Below, piece after piece: positions 53,011 through 61,153 of a stretch of 64,000 bases of DNA. Location of the stretch: positions 310,001 to 374,000 of the forward strand of contig NZ_LDPE01000001.1 of NCBI RefSeq assembly GCF_001447995.1, in the 5' to 3' direction. The stretch's first letter is position 1. Each line of letters starts with the position of its first letter. The position numbers and the translations under genes are program-made. A model generated the notes under the pieces. It was given only the letters and a program-made list of their open reading frames with translations. It searched no databases and had not been told where the DNA came from. The stretch is from Maribacter dokdonensis DSW-8 (GTDB lineage: Bacteria; Bacteroidota; Bacteroidia; Flavobacteriales; Flavobacteriaceae).

Positions 53011-54654
53011 ATGATCGATCCAAAATTTCCTGAATTAACCAATGTTCAGGTAGAAAAACTTAAGAAGTACGGTGAAATAGAGTTCTATAAGGAGCCAACG
53101 GTCGTTTTGGATTTTGGAAACCGGCATTATGATTTTTTTGTGGTGCTTACTGGCGGAATCAGAATTATTGATCCTGATAAAAAAAATGAAAATATTGCCA
53201 TTCATACCAGGCATCAATTCTCAGGTTCAAGTAGTATTCTTTCGCACAGAGCCGTTGGGGTTTGTGGTGAAACCTTGGCAAATACCCAGCTTATAAGAAT
53301 TAGTCCTGATAATCTAAAAAGTGCCATTGCCAAATTCAGTGATATTAGCGATGTACTTCTGAATGCATTTTTATTGCGTGAAGATGCGCTGAAAAACAAT
53401 GTTCAGGGTATTAAGCTCATTGGTTCTGAACATTCCAATGAAACCTATGCTATTCGTGATTTCATGGATAAGAATGATATTTGGTACAATTTTATTGATT
53501 CTGATAAAGAAGACGGATTGGTACAGCTATTGGAAACTTTCAATTTAAAAGAATCTGACCTGCCAGTTTTGATCAATAGTCAGAATGAGATTTCCGTTCG
53601 CCCATCCATAGATGAAATTGGTACGTGTACCGGTGTTAGATTACAATTGGATGATGATATTTATGATGTTCTGGTGGTAGGTGCTGGTCCCGCTGGCTTG
53701 GCTGCTAGTGTTTATGCCGCTTCAGAAGGCTTAAAAGTGTTGACCATAGATAGTAATTCCCCTGGCGGACAAGCCGGTAAAAGTTCTAAAATTGAGAACT
53801 ATCTTGGGTTTCCTACCGGAATTTCAGGACGTGACCTTGCGAATAATGGCTATATACAGGCACAAAAATTTGGTTGTACCATATCCGTGCCGCATAGGGT
53901 AGAGGGCATAGTGCGCAAAAATGGTTATTACGAAGTTAATTCTAACAACACATCTATATTAAAGGCTAAAACGGTCATTGCCGCAACAGGTGCCGCGTAT
54001 AGAAGACTGCCTTTAGAAGGTATTGAAAAATTTGAAGGTTCCGGAGTGTACTACAGCGCCACTTCAATGCATGCCAATATGTGTAAAAACAGCGAAATAG
54101 GTATTGTGGGCGGTGGCAACTCCGCAGGTCAGGCGGCATTGTTTTTAGCAAACCATGCGCATAAAGTATATGTAATCATAAGAAACGAGGATATTGGTGC
54201 AAAAATGAGCGACTATCTAGTGCAGCGAATTTTCGCATGTGATAATATTGAAGTTTTAACAGGTAGTAATGTCGTTAAGGTTGACGGCGATACGTATTTG
54301 GAAAAGGTAGAAATCAAGCAAAACGATACTTTAGTCCAAAACAACATTAATTACCTATTTACATTTGTTGGCGCAAAACCGTGTACGGAGTGGTTAGACA
54401 ACATTATAGACACAGATGCTAAAGGCTTTGTACATACAGGGCTCACTATTTGCGACAATGCTTTAAATGGCGAATCAGTTTTTAAACATAGAAAGCCTTA
54501 CACTTTTGAAACCAGTTTACCAGGACTTTTTGCTGTTGGCGATGTGCGTTCCGGGTCGGTTAAACGTGTAGCTTCGGCAGTAGGTGAAGGGTCTATTGTA
54601 GTTAGTGACATCCATAAATTTTTAGCGCTTGAAACCGAAGCCAAAACTATATAG
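53011..54654 (+). CDS. cNMP-domain/Trx-fold/TrxR-like flavoprotein lacking redox cysteines
   Basis: A 547-residue fusion. Residues about 5-125 are a cyclic-nucleotide-binding (CRP-like) domain, about 130-200 a thioredoxin-fold module, and about 215-547 a thioredoxin-reductase-like FAD/NADPH part with GAGPAG (224-229) and GGGNSAG (367-373). In thioredoxin reductases the segment after GVxYY carries CxxC; here it reads SATS (349-352), so both cysteines are absent. The Trx-fold module also has SEHS in place of its CxxC. It therefore cannot work as a classical thioredoxin reductase, though FAD and NADPH sites look intact. It may be a diaphorase or a redox sensor. Confidence 0.88.
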   Translation: MIDPKFPELTNVQVEKLKKYGEIEFYKEPTVVLDFGNRHYDFFVVLTGGIRIIDPDKKNENIAIHTRHQFSGSSSILSHRAVGVCGETLANTQLIRISPDNLKSAIAKFSDISDVLLNAFLLREDALKNNVQGIKLIGSEHSNETYAIRDFMDKNDIWYNFIDSDKEDGLVQLLETFNLKESDLPVLINSQNEISVRPSIDEIGTCTGVRLQLDDDIYDVLVVGAGPAGLAASVYAASEGLKVLTIDSNSPGGQAGKSSKIENYLGFPTGISGRDLANNGYIQAQKFGCTISVPHRVEGIVRKNGYYEVNSNNTSILKAKTVIAATGAAYRRLPLEGIEKFEGSGVYYSATSMHANMCKNSEIGIVGGGNSAGQAALFLANHAHKVYVIIRNEDIGAKMSDYLVQRIFACDNIEVLTGSNVVKVDGDTYLEKVEIKQNDTLVQNNINYLFTFVGAKPCTEWLDNIIDTDAKGFVHTGLTICDNALNGESVFKHRKPYTFETSLPGLFAVGDVRSGSVKRVASAVGEGSIVVSDIHKFLALETEAKTI

Positions 54655-54668
54655 TACTTTTAAGCCCT

Positions 54669-55535
54669 ATGCCACGTACCATAATCGAAAATATTGTAAT
54701 TCAAGAATACAAAGACCAAACCTTTTTTGAGTTTTGTAAGTATACTACCATCAGGTTTTTTGAAATCGTGTATTTTGAAAAGGGTAGCGGCACCATAAAG
54801 ATTAATGGGAAAACAGTAAACTATTCGGCTAACAGCATTTTTGTTTTTGTACCAGATGATATTTATATCGTAAATCCGGAATCGGCAACTACTACCATTG
54901 CCATTAAATTCTTGAAAAGCTTTTTTAGGGGAGATGCGCCACAAAATGCAAATCTTCCAGTGAACGATTGGTTTCGTAAAATTGAAGGGATTCTAAACAG
55001 TGAAAGTCATCAATTACGTGAAATGCGTTTTGAAACCGAATCGGACAAAATACATTTATTATCATTGATAAAAATGGTGGCTGCAGAAAACGATAAAAAG
55101 AAATCATACGATCTGTTTATCATTCAAAATTCACTTTCTGTAATTCTTCACGTTATTGCCCGTAACATTCAGTTTCTAAATGCTGATATGAGTACCAAAA
55201 TTGTGGAGTCTTCTAAAATTCAGCAAATCATCAACTTTATTCACACCAATATTTACAATCCGGAATTGCTGACCACCAAAAACTTGGCAGAAGAGTTTCA
55301 TATGGCGGACAATTACATCAGTGAATATTTTAAAAAACATACTGATGTGTCGCTAAAAAAGTACATTCTTAACTACAAATTAAAACTGGTAGAAACCCGA
55401 TTAAAATATACGGATCTGCAGTTCTCAGAAATTGCAATGGAATTAGGCTTTACAGATTCTAGTCACCTTAACAAGACTTTCCAAAGTTATAAGGGGATGA
55501 CTATTGGTGCTTATAAGGCAAGTATTTCCCAATAA
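54669..55535 (+). CDS. AraC-family regulator, end of nitroreductase operon
   Basis: A 288-residue regulator with an N-terminal cupin-like domain (FFEIVYFEKGSGTIKING, SIFVFVPDDIY) and a C-terminal AraC domain (LAEEFHMADNYISEYFKKH and IAMELGFTDSSHLNKTFQSY). It starts 14 bases after the flavoprotein gene, so it is co-expressed with it. It is a paralogue of the AraC protein at 48787. It is the best candidate to activate the three promoters at 50334, 55605 and 57806, one of which begins its own operon. Confidence 0.92.
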   Translation: MPRTIIENIVIQEYKDQTFFEFCKYTTIRFFEIVYFEKGSGTIKINGKTVNYSANSIFVFVPDDIYIVNPESATTTIAIKFLKSFFRGDAPQNANLPVNDWFRKIEGILNSESHQLREMRFETESDKIHLLSLIKMVAAENDKKKSYDLFIIQNSLSVILHVIARNIQFLNADMSTKIVESSKIQQIINFIHTNIYNPELLTTKNLAEEFHMADNYISEYFKKHTDVSLKKYILNYKLKLVETRLKYTDLQFSEIAMELGFTDSSHLNKTFQSYKGMTIGAYKASISQ

Positions 55536-55551
55536 ATTACCATTTACCTCT

Positions 55552-55612
55552 TTTTTTACTAAAAGCCCTTTGTTTTTTACTTATCCAAAGCTTGAGTGCC
55601 TAGGTAACTTTG
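55552..55612 (+). promoter_or_regulatory. Promoter of the enoyl-CoA hydratase-like unit
   Basis: The -7 box TAACTTTG (55605-55612) is a perfect TAnnTTTG. TTTTTACT occurs at 55553-55560 and 55574-55581, 21 bases apart. The first copy continues ACTAAAAGCC and the second TATCCAAAG. The pattern matches the 2OG-oxygenase promoter at 57753-57813. No -33 TTG at normal distance is seen, consistent with an activator. Confidence 0.6.
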
Positions 55613-55657
55613 TCCTGTAATACTAACAGAACAATAATTAACCAAAAACTCAATACT

Positions 55658-56503
55658 ATGGAATACAAGAATTTTCAAACATTTAAAGCAGAACAAAAAG
55701 GAGGAATTTTAACAGTGACTATCAATTTTGGTCCTGTAAACGTACAAGGGCAAGAAATGCTTGCAGATTTAAGTAGTCTTTGTTTACGACTGGAGCGCGA
55801 CAGAAGCGTAAAAGTAGTAGTTTTTGAATCTTCAAATCCAGATTATTGGGTATGTCATTATGATACCAACTTACTTAGAGATATGTCTATGGAAGCGGTG
55901 CCAAGAAACGAAGTACAGTTATTAGACTTACAAGCTGTATTAGAAAGATTAAGCAACGTACCGCAAGCAACTATTGCTAAAATTGAAGGTTTTGCACGTG
56001 GGGGCGGACACGAAATGGCTTTGGCACTGGATATGCGTTTTGCAGCAAGAGGTAAAGCCAAATTTATGCAAATGGAAGTAGGTATGGGCATTTTACCTTG
56101 TGGTGGCGGAGCTTCACGTATGGCAAGACAAACAGGTTTAGGTAAGGCATTGGAAATTATTTTAGGTGCCAAAGATTGGGATGCAGACGAAGCTGAAAAG
56201 TTCGGAACTATTAACAAAGCATTAGATGCAGACGAAATAGGACCTTATGTAGATGCTTTGGCAGAGCGCATTTCTAAATTTCCGGCAGATTCTATTGCAG
56301 CTAGTAAACGTGCAGTTTATGCATCCATAGACTTACCAATTAAAGAGGCTTTAAAAGAAGAAGCCTACCAATTGTTTCAGGCTACGAGCAGAACACCTGC
56401 CATAAAAAGATTCACCTACGCCGATGAGAATGGCGCTCAGTTTGACCATAACAACCAAAAGAATTGGGAACAAATGGTAATGGATATTCAAGAAGTAAAT
56501 TAA
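55658..56503 (+). CDS. Enoyl-CoA hydratase/isomerase family protein
   Basis: A 281-residue crotonase-fold protein. Both family glutamates appear to be present, in GGGHEMALALD and MEVGMGILPCGGG. The first oxyanion-hole motif, usually FSAGAD-like, is here DYWVCHYDTN, so activity on CoA thioesters is uncertain. I chose the ATG at 55658; the longer frame begins with TTG at 55610 inside the promoter region. A medium-chain reductase follows 168 bases later across a GC-rich hairpin segment. Confidence 0.85.
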   Translation: MEYKNFQTFKAEQKGGILTVTINFGPVNVQGQEMLADLSSLCLRLERDRSVKVVVFESSNPDYWVCHYDTNLLRDMSMEAVPRNEVQLLDLQAVLERLSNVPQATIAKIEGFARGGGHEMALALDMRFAARGKAKFMQMEVGMGILPCGGGASRMARQTGLGKALEIILGAKDWDADEAEKFGTINKALDADEIGPYVDALAERISKFPADSIAASKRAVYASIDLPIKEALKEEAYQLFQATSRTPAIKRFTYADENGAQFDHNNQKNWEQMVMDIQEVN

Positions 56504-56504
56504 G

Positions 56505-56574
56505 GGCGCCGAGCGCCTTGCGCTACACACTTTACGCCAATCGCATATCGCAGTTTGCGTAGAGCGTGTTGCGC
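56505..56574. other. GC-rich double hairpin in an intergenic gap
   Basis: A tight hairpin GGCGC (56505-56509) and GCGCC (56513-56517) is followed by a long imperfect one from 56520 to 56574: GCGC, ACAC and TACGC on the left pair with GCGTA, GTGT and GCGC on the right. The base composition is far higher in GC than the flanks. No protein-coding frame is convincing. It may be a small mobile or structured element inserted after the hydratase gene. Confidence 0.6.
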
Positions 56575-56671
56575 ACAGCGAAAAGGAAAAGCGAATAAAA
56601 TAAAGTCTCTGTCTAAGGCTAGAGATATTTCCACAAATAAACAGATTAAAACAATAAAAAGAAGAAAGATT

Positions 56672-57655
56672 ATGAAAGCAATGCTTATAAACAACTACGG
56701 AGAAAACGGAAATTTCGAAGTATCAGAAATTGAAAAACCAACAGTAAAGGCAAATCACGTATTGGTAAAAATAGCGGCATCTAGTGTAAATACAATTGAC
56801 ACTATGATTAAGAATATGGGAACCGATTTACCATTATCACCAGCTACACCAGCCTTATTAGGTATGGATTTTTCAGGAACTGTTGAAGCAGTTGGCGATG
56901 GCGTAGAAGGTTTGAATGTAGGCGATGAAGTGTACGGTTGCGCTGGCGGATTAGCCGATTTACCTGGAACCTTAACGGAATATATTGTAGCAGATAGCAA
57001 CCTCGTAGCGCACAAACCAAAATGCTTAACTATGCGAGAAACTGCAGCCTTACCATTAGTAGCTATTACAGCTTACGAAGGTTTAACAAGAGCAGGGGTA
57101 AAAGAAGGTCAGAAAGTATTGGTACACGGTGGTTCTGGTGGTGTTGGTCATTTAGCGGTACAATTGGCAAAGTATTTTGGAGCAGAAGTTTTTGCTACAG
57201 GTACTGGTGATAATCAAAAAGCTATTGTTGAAAAATTTGGTGCAACCTTCATCGATTTTAAAACTGAAAAAGTAGCAGATTACACAGCAAAATATACCGA
57301 TGGTGGTTTTGATGTGGTTTTTGATACGGTTGGTGGTGCAAACCTTACCAATTCTATTGAAGCTATTGCCTTAAACGGACACATTTCTACTACGGTGTCG
57401 TTATGTGAATTAGATTTAACGCCATTGCATTTTAAAGGAGCATCATTACACGTAGTATTTATGCTAATACCAATGTTGCACAATTTTAAAAGAGAGGAAC
57501 ACGCTACTATTTTAGAGCGTTTAGCTGAAATTTCTAATGAAGGACATTTAACGCCAATAGTAGATGAAAACAAGTTTTCCTTAGAAGAAGTTGGTGATGC
57601 TTACGCACATTTACAAAGCGGAAAAGCTATTGGTAAAATAGTAGTTGAGAACTAA
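56672..57655 (+). CDS. Medium-chain reductase (quinone oxidoreductase-like)
   Basis: A 327-residue zinc-free medium-chain reductase with ALLGMDFSGTVEAVGDGVE and the NADPH motif HGGSGGVGHLAVQLAK, then VFDTVGG. It belongs to the same broad group as the gene at 51079 but is more similar to crotonyl-CoA-reductase-like/zeta-crystallin enzymes. I chose the ATG at 56672, which has AGAAAGA upstream; the longer frame would start inside the GC-rich hairpins. A strong terminator follows the gene. Confidence 0.9.
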   Translation: MKAMLINNYGENGNFEVSEIEKPTVKANHVLVKIAASSVNTIDTMIKNMGTDLPLSPATPALLGMDFSGTVEAVGDGVEGLNVGDEVYGCAGGLADLPGTLTEYIVADSNLVAHKPKCLTMRETAALPLVAITAYEGLTRAGVKEGQKVLVHGGSGGVGHLAVQLAKYFGAEVFATGTGDNQKAIVEKFGATFIDFKTEKVADYTAKYTDGGFDVVFDTVGGANLTNSIEAIALNGHISTTVSLCELDLTPLHFKGASLHVVFMLIPMLHNFKREEHATILERLAEISNEGHLTPIVDENKFSLEEVGDAYAHLQSGKAIGKIVVEN

Positions 57656-57702
57656 AAACAATAGGGATTTGCAATGTATCCTTATGGTTGATTAATAGTG
57701 TT

Positions 57703-57728
57703 AAATGCCTCTAAAAAGAGGCATTTTT
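57703..57728 (+). terminator. Terminator after the medium-chain reductase
   Basis: The arms AAATGCCTCT (57703-57712) and AGAGGCATTT (57717-57726) form a 10-bp stem with a four-base loop followed by TT. Confidence 0.9.
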
Positions 57729-57752
57729 CATTTAATACATAGCAAAACCTTG

Positions 57753-57813
57753 TTTTTTACTAAAACCTCCATTTTTACTACCAAAGTCAAACAGGGGTCT
57801 GTGCTTAATTTTG
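57753..57813 (+). promoter_or_regulatory. Promoter of the 2OG-oxygenase unit
   Basis: The -7 box TAATTTTG (57806-57813) is a perfect TAnnTTTG. TTTTTACT is present twice (57754-57761 and 57772-57779, 18 bases apart). The first is followed by AAAACCTCC and the second by ACCAAAG. This is the same order of elements as at 55552-55612. No -33 TTG is seen at normal distance. Confidence 0.6.
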
Positions 57814-57859
57814 TTGTAGATAAAAACAATAGCAGTAGCTATACTTAAAACATATAATT

Positions 57860-58822
57860 ATGAAAACAATAGAACATACCAATGCACTTGCTGAAGCTCG
57901 TGTGCTAGAAGTACCATCAAGAGAATTATCCTTAAGACGCGATCCATCTGTTTCTCAATTTTGGAATGAAAACCGTAAATTGTTAGAAGCTGCTTGGGCA
58001 GAATGGGAAATAGAAAACAAAGACGATTTACTAGTTCCTGACGAAACTTTGCTAGATCCGAGTTTACGTAAAGCAATTAAGGACGCTTGGGAAAATCCGG
58101 AAAAAGAATCTGCTGTTGCCGATTTATGGGAAGAAGTTATACCAGGAGTTTATGTAGCGCAGTTTTTTGATGTAGATCGTCTAGCGGATTTTCGCAACTA
58201 CTTAGAAGCTATTGCAAACTCAAGAGTACCAAAACGTGCGCCTTATGGCATACAGCTAAACCGATATGGAATGATGCTAGACCCTCGTTCTGAAGGGCAT
58301 TTGGCAGCACCTAATTTTCAGGCTTTTTATAATGATATGATGGACCGTTTTATGCGTCCGATAGCACGTTTATTATTGGGAACTTACGGTTATGACAATC
58401 AGACTTTTGGATTTTCAATCCAGTACAATCCAGATAAGGACAAGGATTTACACGCACATACCGATGCTTCAGCCGCTACCTTGAATATCAACATTAACTT
58501 ACCGGATGAAAAGTTTACAGGATCTGAAGTAGATTTTTATGATAAAGCTTCTGGAAAAACGGTACAAGCTATTTTTGAGCCAGGAAAAGCCATCATACAT
58601 AGAGGTAATGTGCCACACGCAACACACCCAATTACAAGCGGACAACGTAGTAATTTAGTTGTGTGGCTATACGGAGACCGTATGCAAATACCACGTGGTA
58701 GTACTAGCAGTTACGGAAATAGTAGCAATGACAACATTAAAGATGTTGCATTGGAAAGCGTTACCGCTCGACAACGTTGGAGTCTACCTGACGGTCCTAA
58801 AGATACCGTTGCACCATTTTAA
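57860..58822 (+). CDS. 2-oxoglutarate/Fe(II) oxygenase superfamily protein
   Basis: A 320-residue protein. The HxD iron ligands are His 200 and Asp 202 (LHAHTDAS); the distal His lies in HRGNVPHATHPI (253 or 256), and Arg 263 is placed to bind the 2-oxoglutarate carboxylate. The N-terminal 100 residues are an additional helical part. Such enzymes hydroxylate peptides or small molecules. It resembles prolyl-4-hydroxylase-like proteins but the substrate is unknown. It is the first gene of a unit with the SDR at 58916. Confidence 0.88.
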   Translation: MKTIEHTNALAEARVLEVPSRELSLRRDPSVSQFWNENRKLLEAAWAEWEIENKDDLLVPDETLLDPSLRKAIKDAWENPEKESAVADLWEEVIPGVYVAQFFDVDRLADFRNYLEAIANSRVPKRAPYGIQLNRYGMMLDPRSEGHLAAPNFQAFYNDMMDRFMRPIARLLLGTYGYDNQTFGFSIQYNPDKDKDLHAHTDASAATLNININLPDEKFTGSEVDFYDKASGKTVQAIFEPGKAIIHRGNVPHATHPITSGQRSNLVVWLYGDRMQIPRGSTSSYGNSSNDNIKDVALESVTARQRWSLPDGPKDTVAPF

Positions 58823-58866
58823 TTACAGCAAGCGTAGTTTATTATATTAGACAAAAATGAAACAAT

Positions 58867-58896
58867 AAAACTGGCTATAGTTGTATTGCCAGTTTT
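58867..58896 (+). terminator. Terminator-like stem-loop before SDR
   Basis: The arms AAAACTGGC (58867-58875) and GCCAGTTTT (58888-58896) form a 9-bp stem with a 12-base loop and end in T. It lies 44 bases after the 2OG gene and 19 before the next start, so it may attenuate between the two genes. Confidence 0.65.
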
Positions 58897-58915
58897 CATC
58901 AACATAAAAAATACA

Positions 58916-59695
58916 ATGAAACATATTTTAATAACAGGAAGTACAGACGGCATAGGAAAATTACTAGCCTTGCGTTTGGCTAAAGAAGGGCACTTTGTTG
59001 CCATTCACGGTAGGAGTGATGCTAAATTAAGCGCTACTTTAAAAGAAATTAAACAACAATCTAATAATGAAAATGTAATAGGCTTTTTAGCGGATTTTTC
59101 AGACTTAATTGCGGTTAAAAATATGGCTGAAGAAGTTGCTGAAAAAATGCCAATAATTGATGTTTTGGTCAATAATGCAGGCGTTTTAATGACAAACAGC
59201 AATAGTGGTACTACAGATATTCGGTTTGTGGTAAATTACTTTGCGCCTTATATATTAACCAATAGCGTATTAGCAAATTTAAAAGCATCGGACGCACCAA
59301 GAATTGTGAATTTAAGTTCTGCAGCGCAAACTACCATAAACATACAGGCGTTAGAAGGCAAAACGGGCTTAGGCGCCAACGAAGCTTACGCACAAAGCAA
59401 ACTGGCATTAACAATGTGGAGTTTTAATTTAGCGGAACAAGAACCATCAATCACGGTAGTGGCGGTAAATCCGGGTTCCTTATTAAATACCAAAATGGCT
59501 AAAGAAGCTTATGGGCAGCATTGGTCTCCTGCAGAAAAAGGAGTTGACATTCTGTACAATTTAAGTATGACAGATTTAGCAAAATCAGGTGAGTATTTTG
59601 ATAATGATAAAGGTTCATATGCCACAGCACACGCAGATGCATACAACACTCAGAAAATTGAAAATTTACTTTCTATAACAAATACATTGGTTTAG
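58916..59695 (+). CDS. Short-chain dehydrogenase/reductase
   Basis: A 259-residue SDR. The cofactor motif is TGSTDGIG (7-14), NNAG follows, and the catalytic Tyr and Lys lie in YAQSKLA. It has the family's usual length and resembles retinol-dehydrogenase-like or oxidoreductase members common in Bacteroidota. I chose the ATG at 58916; the longer frame adds ten residues that overlap the stem-loop. It is separated from the 2OG gene by 93 bases. Confidence 0.92.
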   Translation: MKHILITGSTDGIGKLLALRLAKEGHFVAIHGRSDAKLSATLKEIKQQSNNENVIGFLADFSDLIAVKNMAEEVAEKMPIIDVLVNNAGVLMTNSNSGTTDIRFVVNYFAPYILTNSVLANLKASDAPRIVNLSSAAQTTINIQALEGKTGLGANEAYAQSKLALTMWSFNLAEQEPSITVVAVNPGSLLNTKMAKEAYGQHWSPAEKGVDILYNLSMTDLAKSGEYFDNDKGSYATAHADAYNTQKIENLLSITNTLV

Positions 59696-59763
59696 GACTT
59701 TTTTGTTCTTTTAATTTGATACAACCTTTTTATTATGAATAATTTTGCTAAAGTAAAACACCT

Positions 59764-59850
59764 CAGGATAACCCCATGAGACATTCAAAGGAAACAAACT
59801 TTTAAATTCGAGGCAAGCCTCGGGGTATTATACCCTTTGGCGGTGCCAAT
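59764..59850 (+). repeat. Intergenic 87-nt repeat, copy 3
   Basis: Third copy, matching copy 1 at 78 and copy 2 at 77 of 87 positions. The 3' hairpin is intact: GGC (59812), GCC (59817) and GGGTA (59823) pair with TACCC (59831), GGC (59839) and GCC (59845). It begins 68 bases after the SDR stop and ends 26 bases before the next start codon. Confidence 0.9.
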
Positions 59851-59876
59851 AAAATTTCCCTATTAACACCAATAAA

Positions 59877-60992
59877 ATGAGGATTGTAGTAAAATTGCTA
59901 TTTGCATGCACAGCTTTAATAATAACGTCTTGCGGTGGTAAAAAGGATAGCAAGAAAGCCGAAAACACTATAAACTTACGTTTTGTAGATGAGTATGTTC
60001 TGCCGGCAGAATCAGCTCTTAACAGTACTAAAGTTGGTGGCTTATCCAGTATTGATTATGCAAATGGCAGTTATTATTTAATCAGTGATGATACTGAATC
60101 TCCAAGATTTTATCAGGCTGAGATTTCGTTTGACTTAAATGGCTTTGATTCCATCTTCATGAAATCGGTCACACTCCTTAAAGATAAAAATGGTCTAGGT
60201 TTTTCTAAAGGAAGTATTGATCCAGAATCTTTAAGATATGATAACGGCTCGTTCATTTGGACTAGTGAAGGTAATATCAATAATGGAGTAAACCCATTTG
60301 TACGTATTTCAGATTCAAACGGAAAATTCGTTAAAGAAATTGATATCAGAGACCGCTATTTAATTCACGCTGACCCAAAGTTTGGGCCTCGTCATAATGG
60401 TGTTTTTGAAAGTATAACCTTAAGTCATCACCAAAAAGGGTATTGGGCGGCAATGGAATTGCCACTAAAACAAGATGGCCATGAACCAACAGTAGACGAG
60501 ACTGATTCGCCAGTAAGAATTGCTTTTATCAATAAAGAAACCGGTAGTTTTGAAAAAGAAATAGTGTACGAATTAGATAATGTGGCTAGGCAAGCTATAA
60601 ATGGGCATTCTTTTGAATTGAACGGTGTTGTAGAAATTTTGGAATATGATACCAATAAGTTTTTAGTATTGGAACGTTCTTACGCTATGGGGTACAAAGA
60701 TGGTGGTAACACGGTTAAAATTTATGATGTAGATGCCAGTAATGCAACAGACGTAAGTAATTTTAAAAGTTTAAAAGACAGAAACTACACAAAGGCAACC
60801 AAAAAGCTTTTGTATAATTTTGATACTATCCGAAATGATTTAACAAACGGTGTTGTAGACAATATTGAAGGTATTACGTTTGGCCCAAATTTTGAAAATG
60901 GTAAAAGGTCTTTAATTGTGGTTGCCGATAACAACTTCAATCTTTACGGCAGTCAACTCAATCAGTTTATTTTGTTTGAAATTGGCAAGTAA
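59877..60992 (+). CDS. Esterase-like (phytase-type) lipoprotein
   Basis: A 371-residue lipoprotein with the lipobox region ALIITSC. It matches the 'esterase-like activity of phytase' family (GGLSSIDYANGSYYLISDD, and IEGITFGPNFENGKRSLIVV near the end), a beta-propeller fold. The family's real activity is poorly known; the name comes from a fused phytase. Export to the cell surface or periplasm is likely. Copy 3 of the intergenic repeat lies immediately upstream. Confidence 0.85.
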   Translation: MRIVVKLLFACTALIITSCGGKKDSKKAENTINLRFVDEYVLPAESALNSTKVGGLSSIDYANGSYYLISDDTESPRFYQAEISFDLNGFDSIFMKSVTLLKDKNGLGFSKGSIDPESLRYDNGSFIWTSEGNINNGVNPFVRISDSNGKFVKEIDIRDRYLIHADPKFGPRHNGVFESITLSHHQKGYWAAMELPLKQDGHEPTVDETDSPVRIAFINKETGSFEKEIVYELDNVARQAINGHSFELNGVVEILEYDTNKFLVLERSYAMGYKDGGNTVKIYDVDASNATDVSNFKSLKDRNYTKATKKLLYNFDTIRNDLTNGVVDNIEGITFGPNFENGKRSLIVVADNNFNLYGSQLNQFILFEIGK

Positions 60993-61153
60993 TTTAAAAC
61001 CTGTACCCTTAAAGTATTTGAGTTTAAAAATGAGATTAATTTTAAAATGGTCCAAGCTTTTCTTATTTTTCAATAATTCCCAAAAGTTTCAAAATTATTT
61101 AGGAATTTAAAATGGAATTGAAGTTCTTGCACGATTAATTTTTGCTCAGAATA

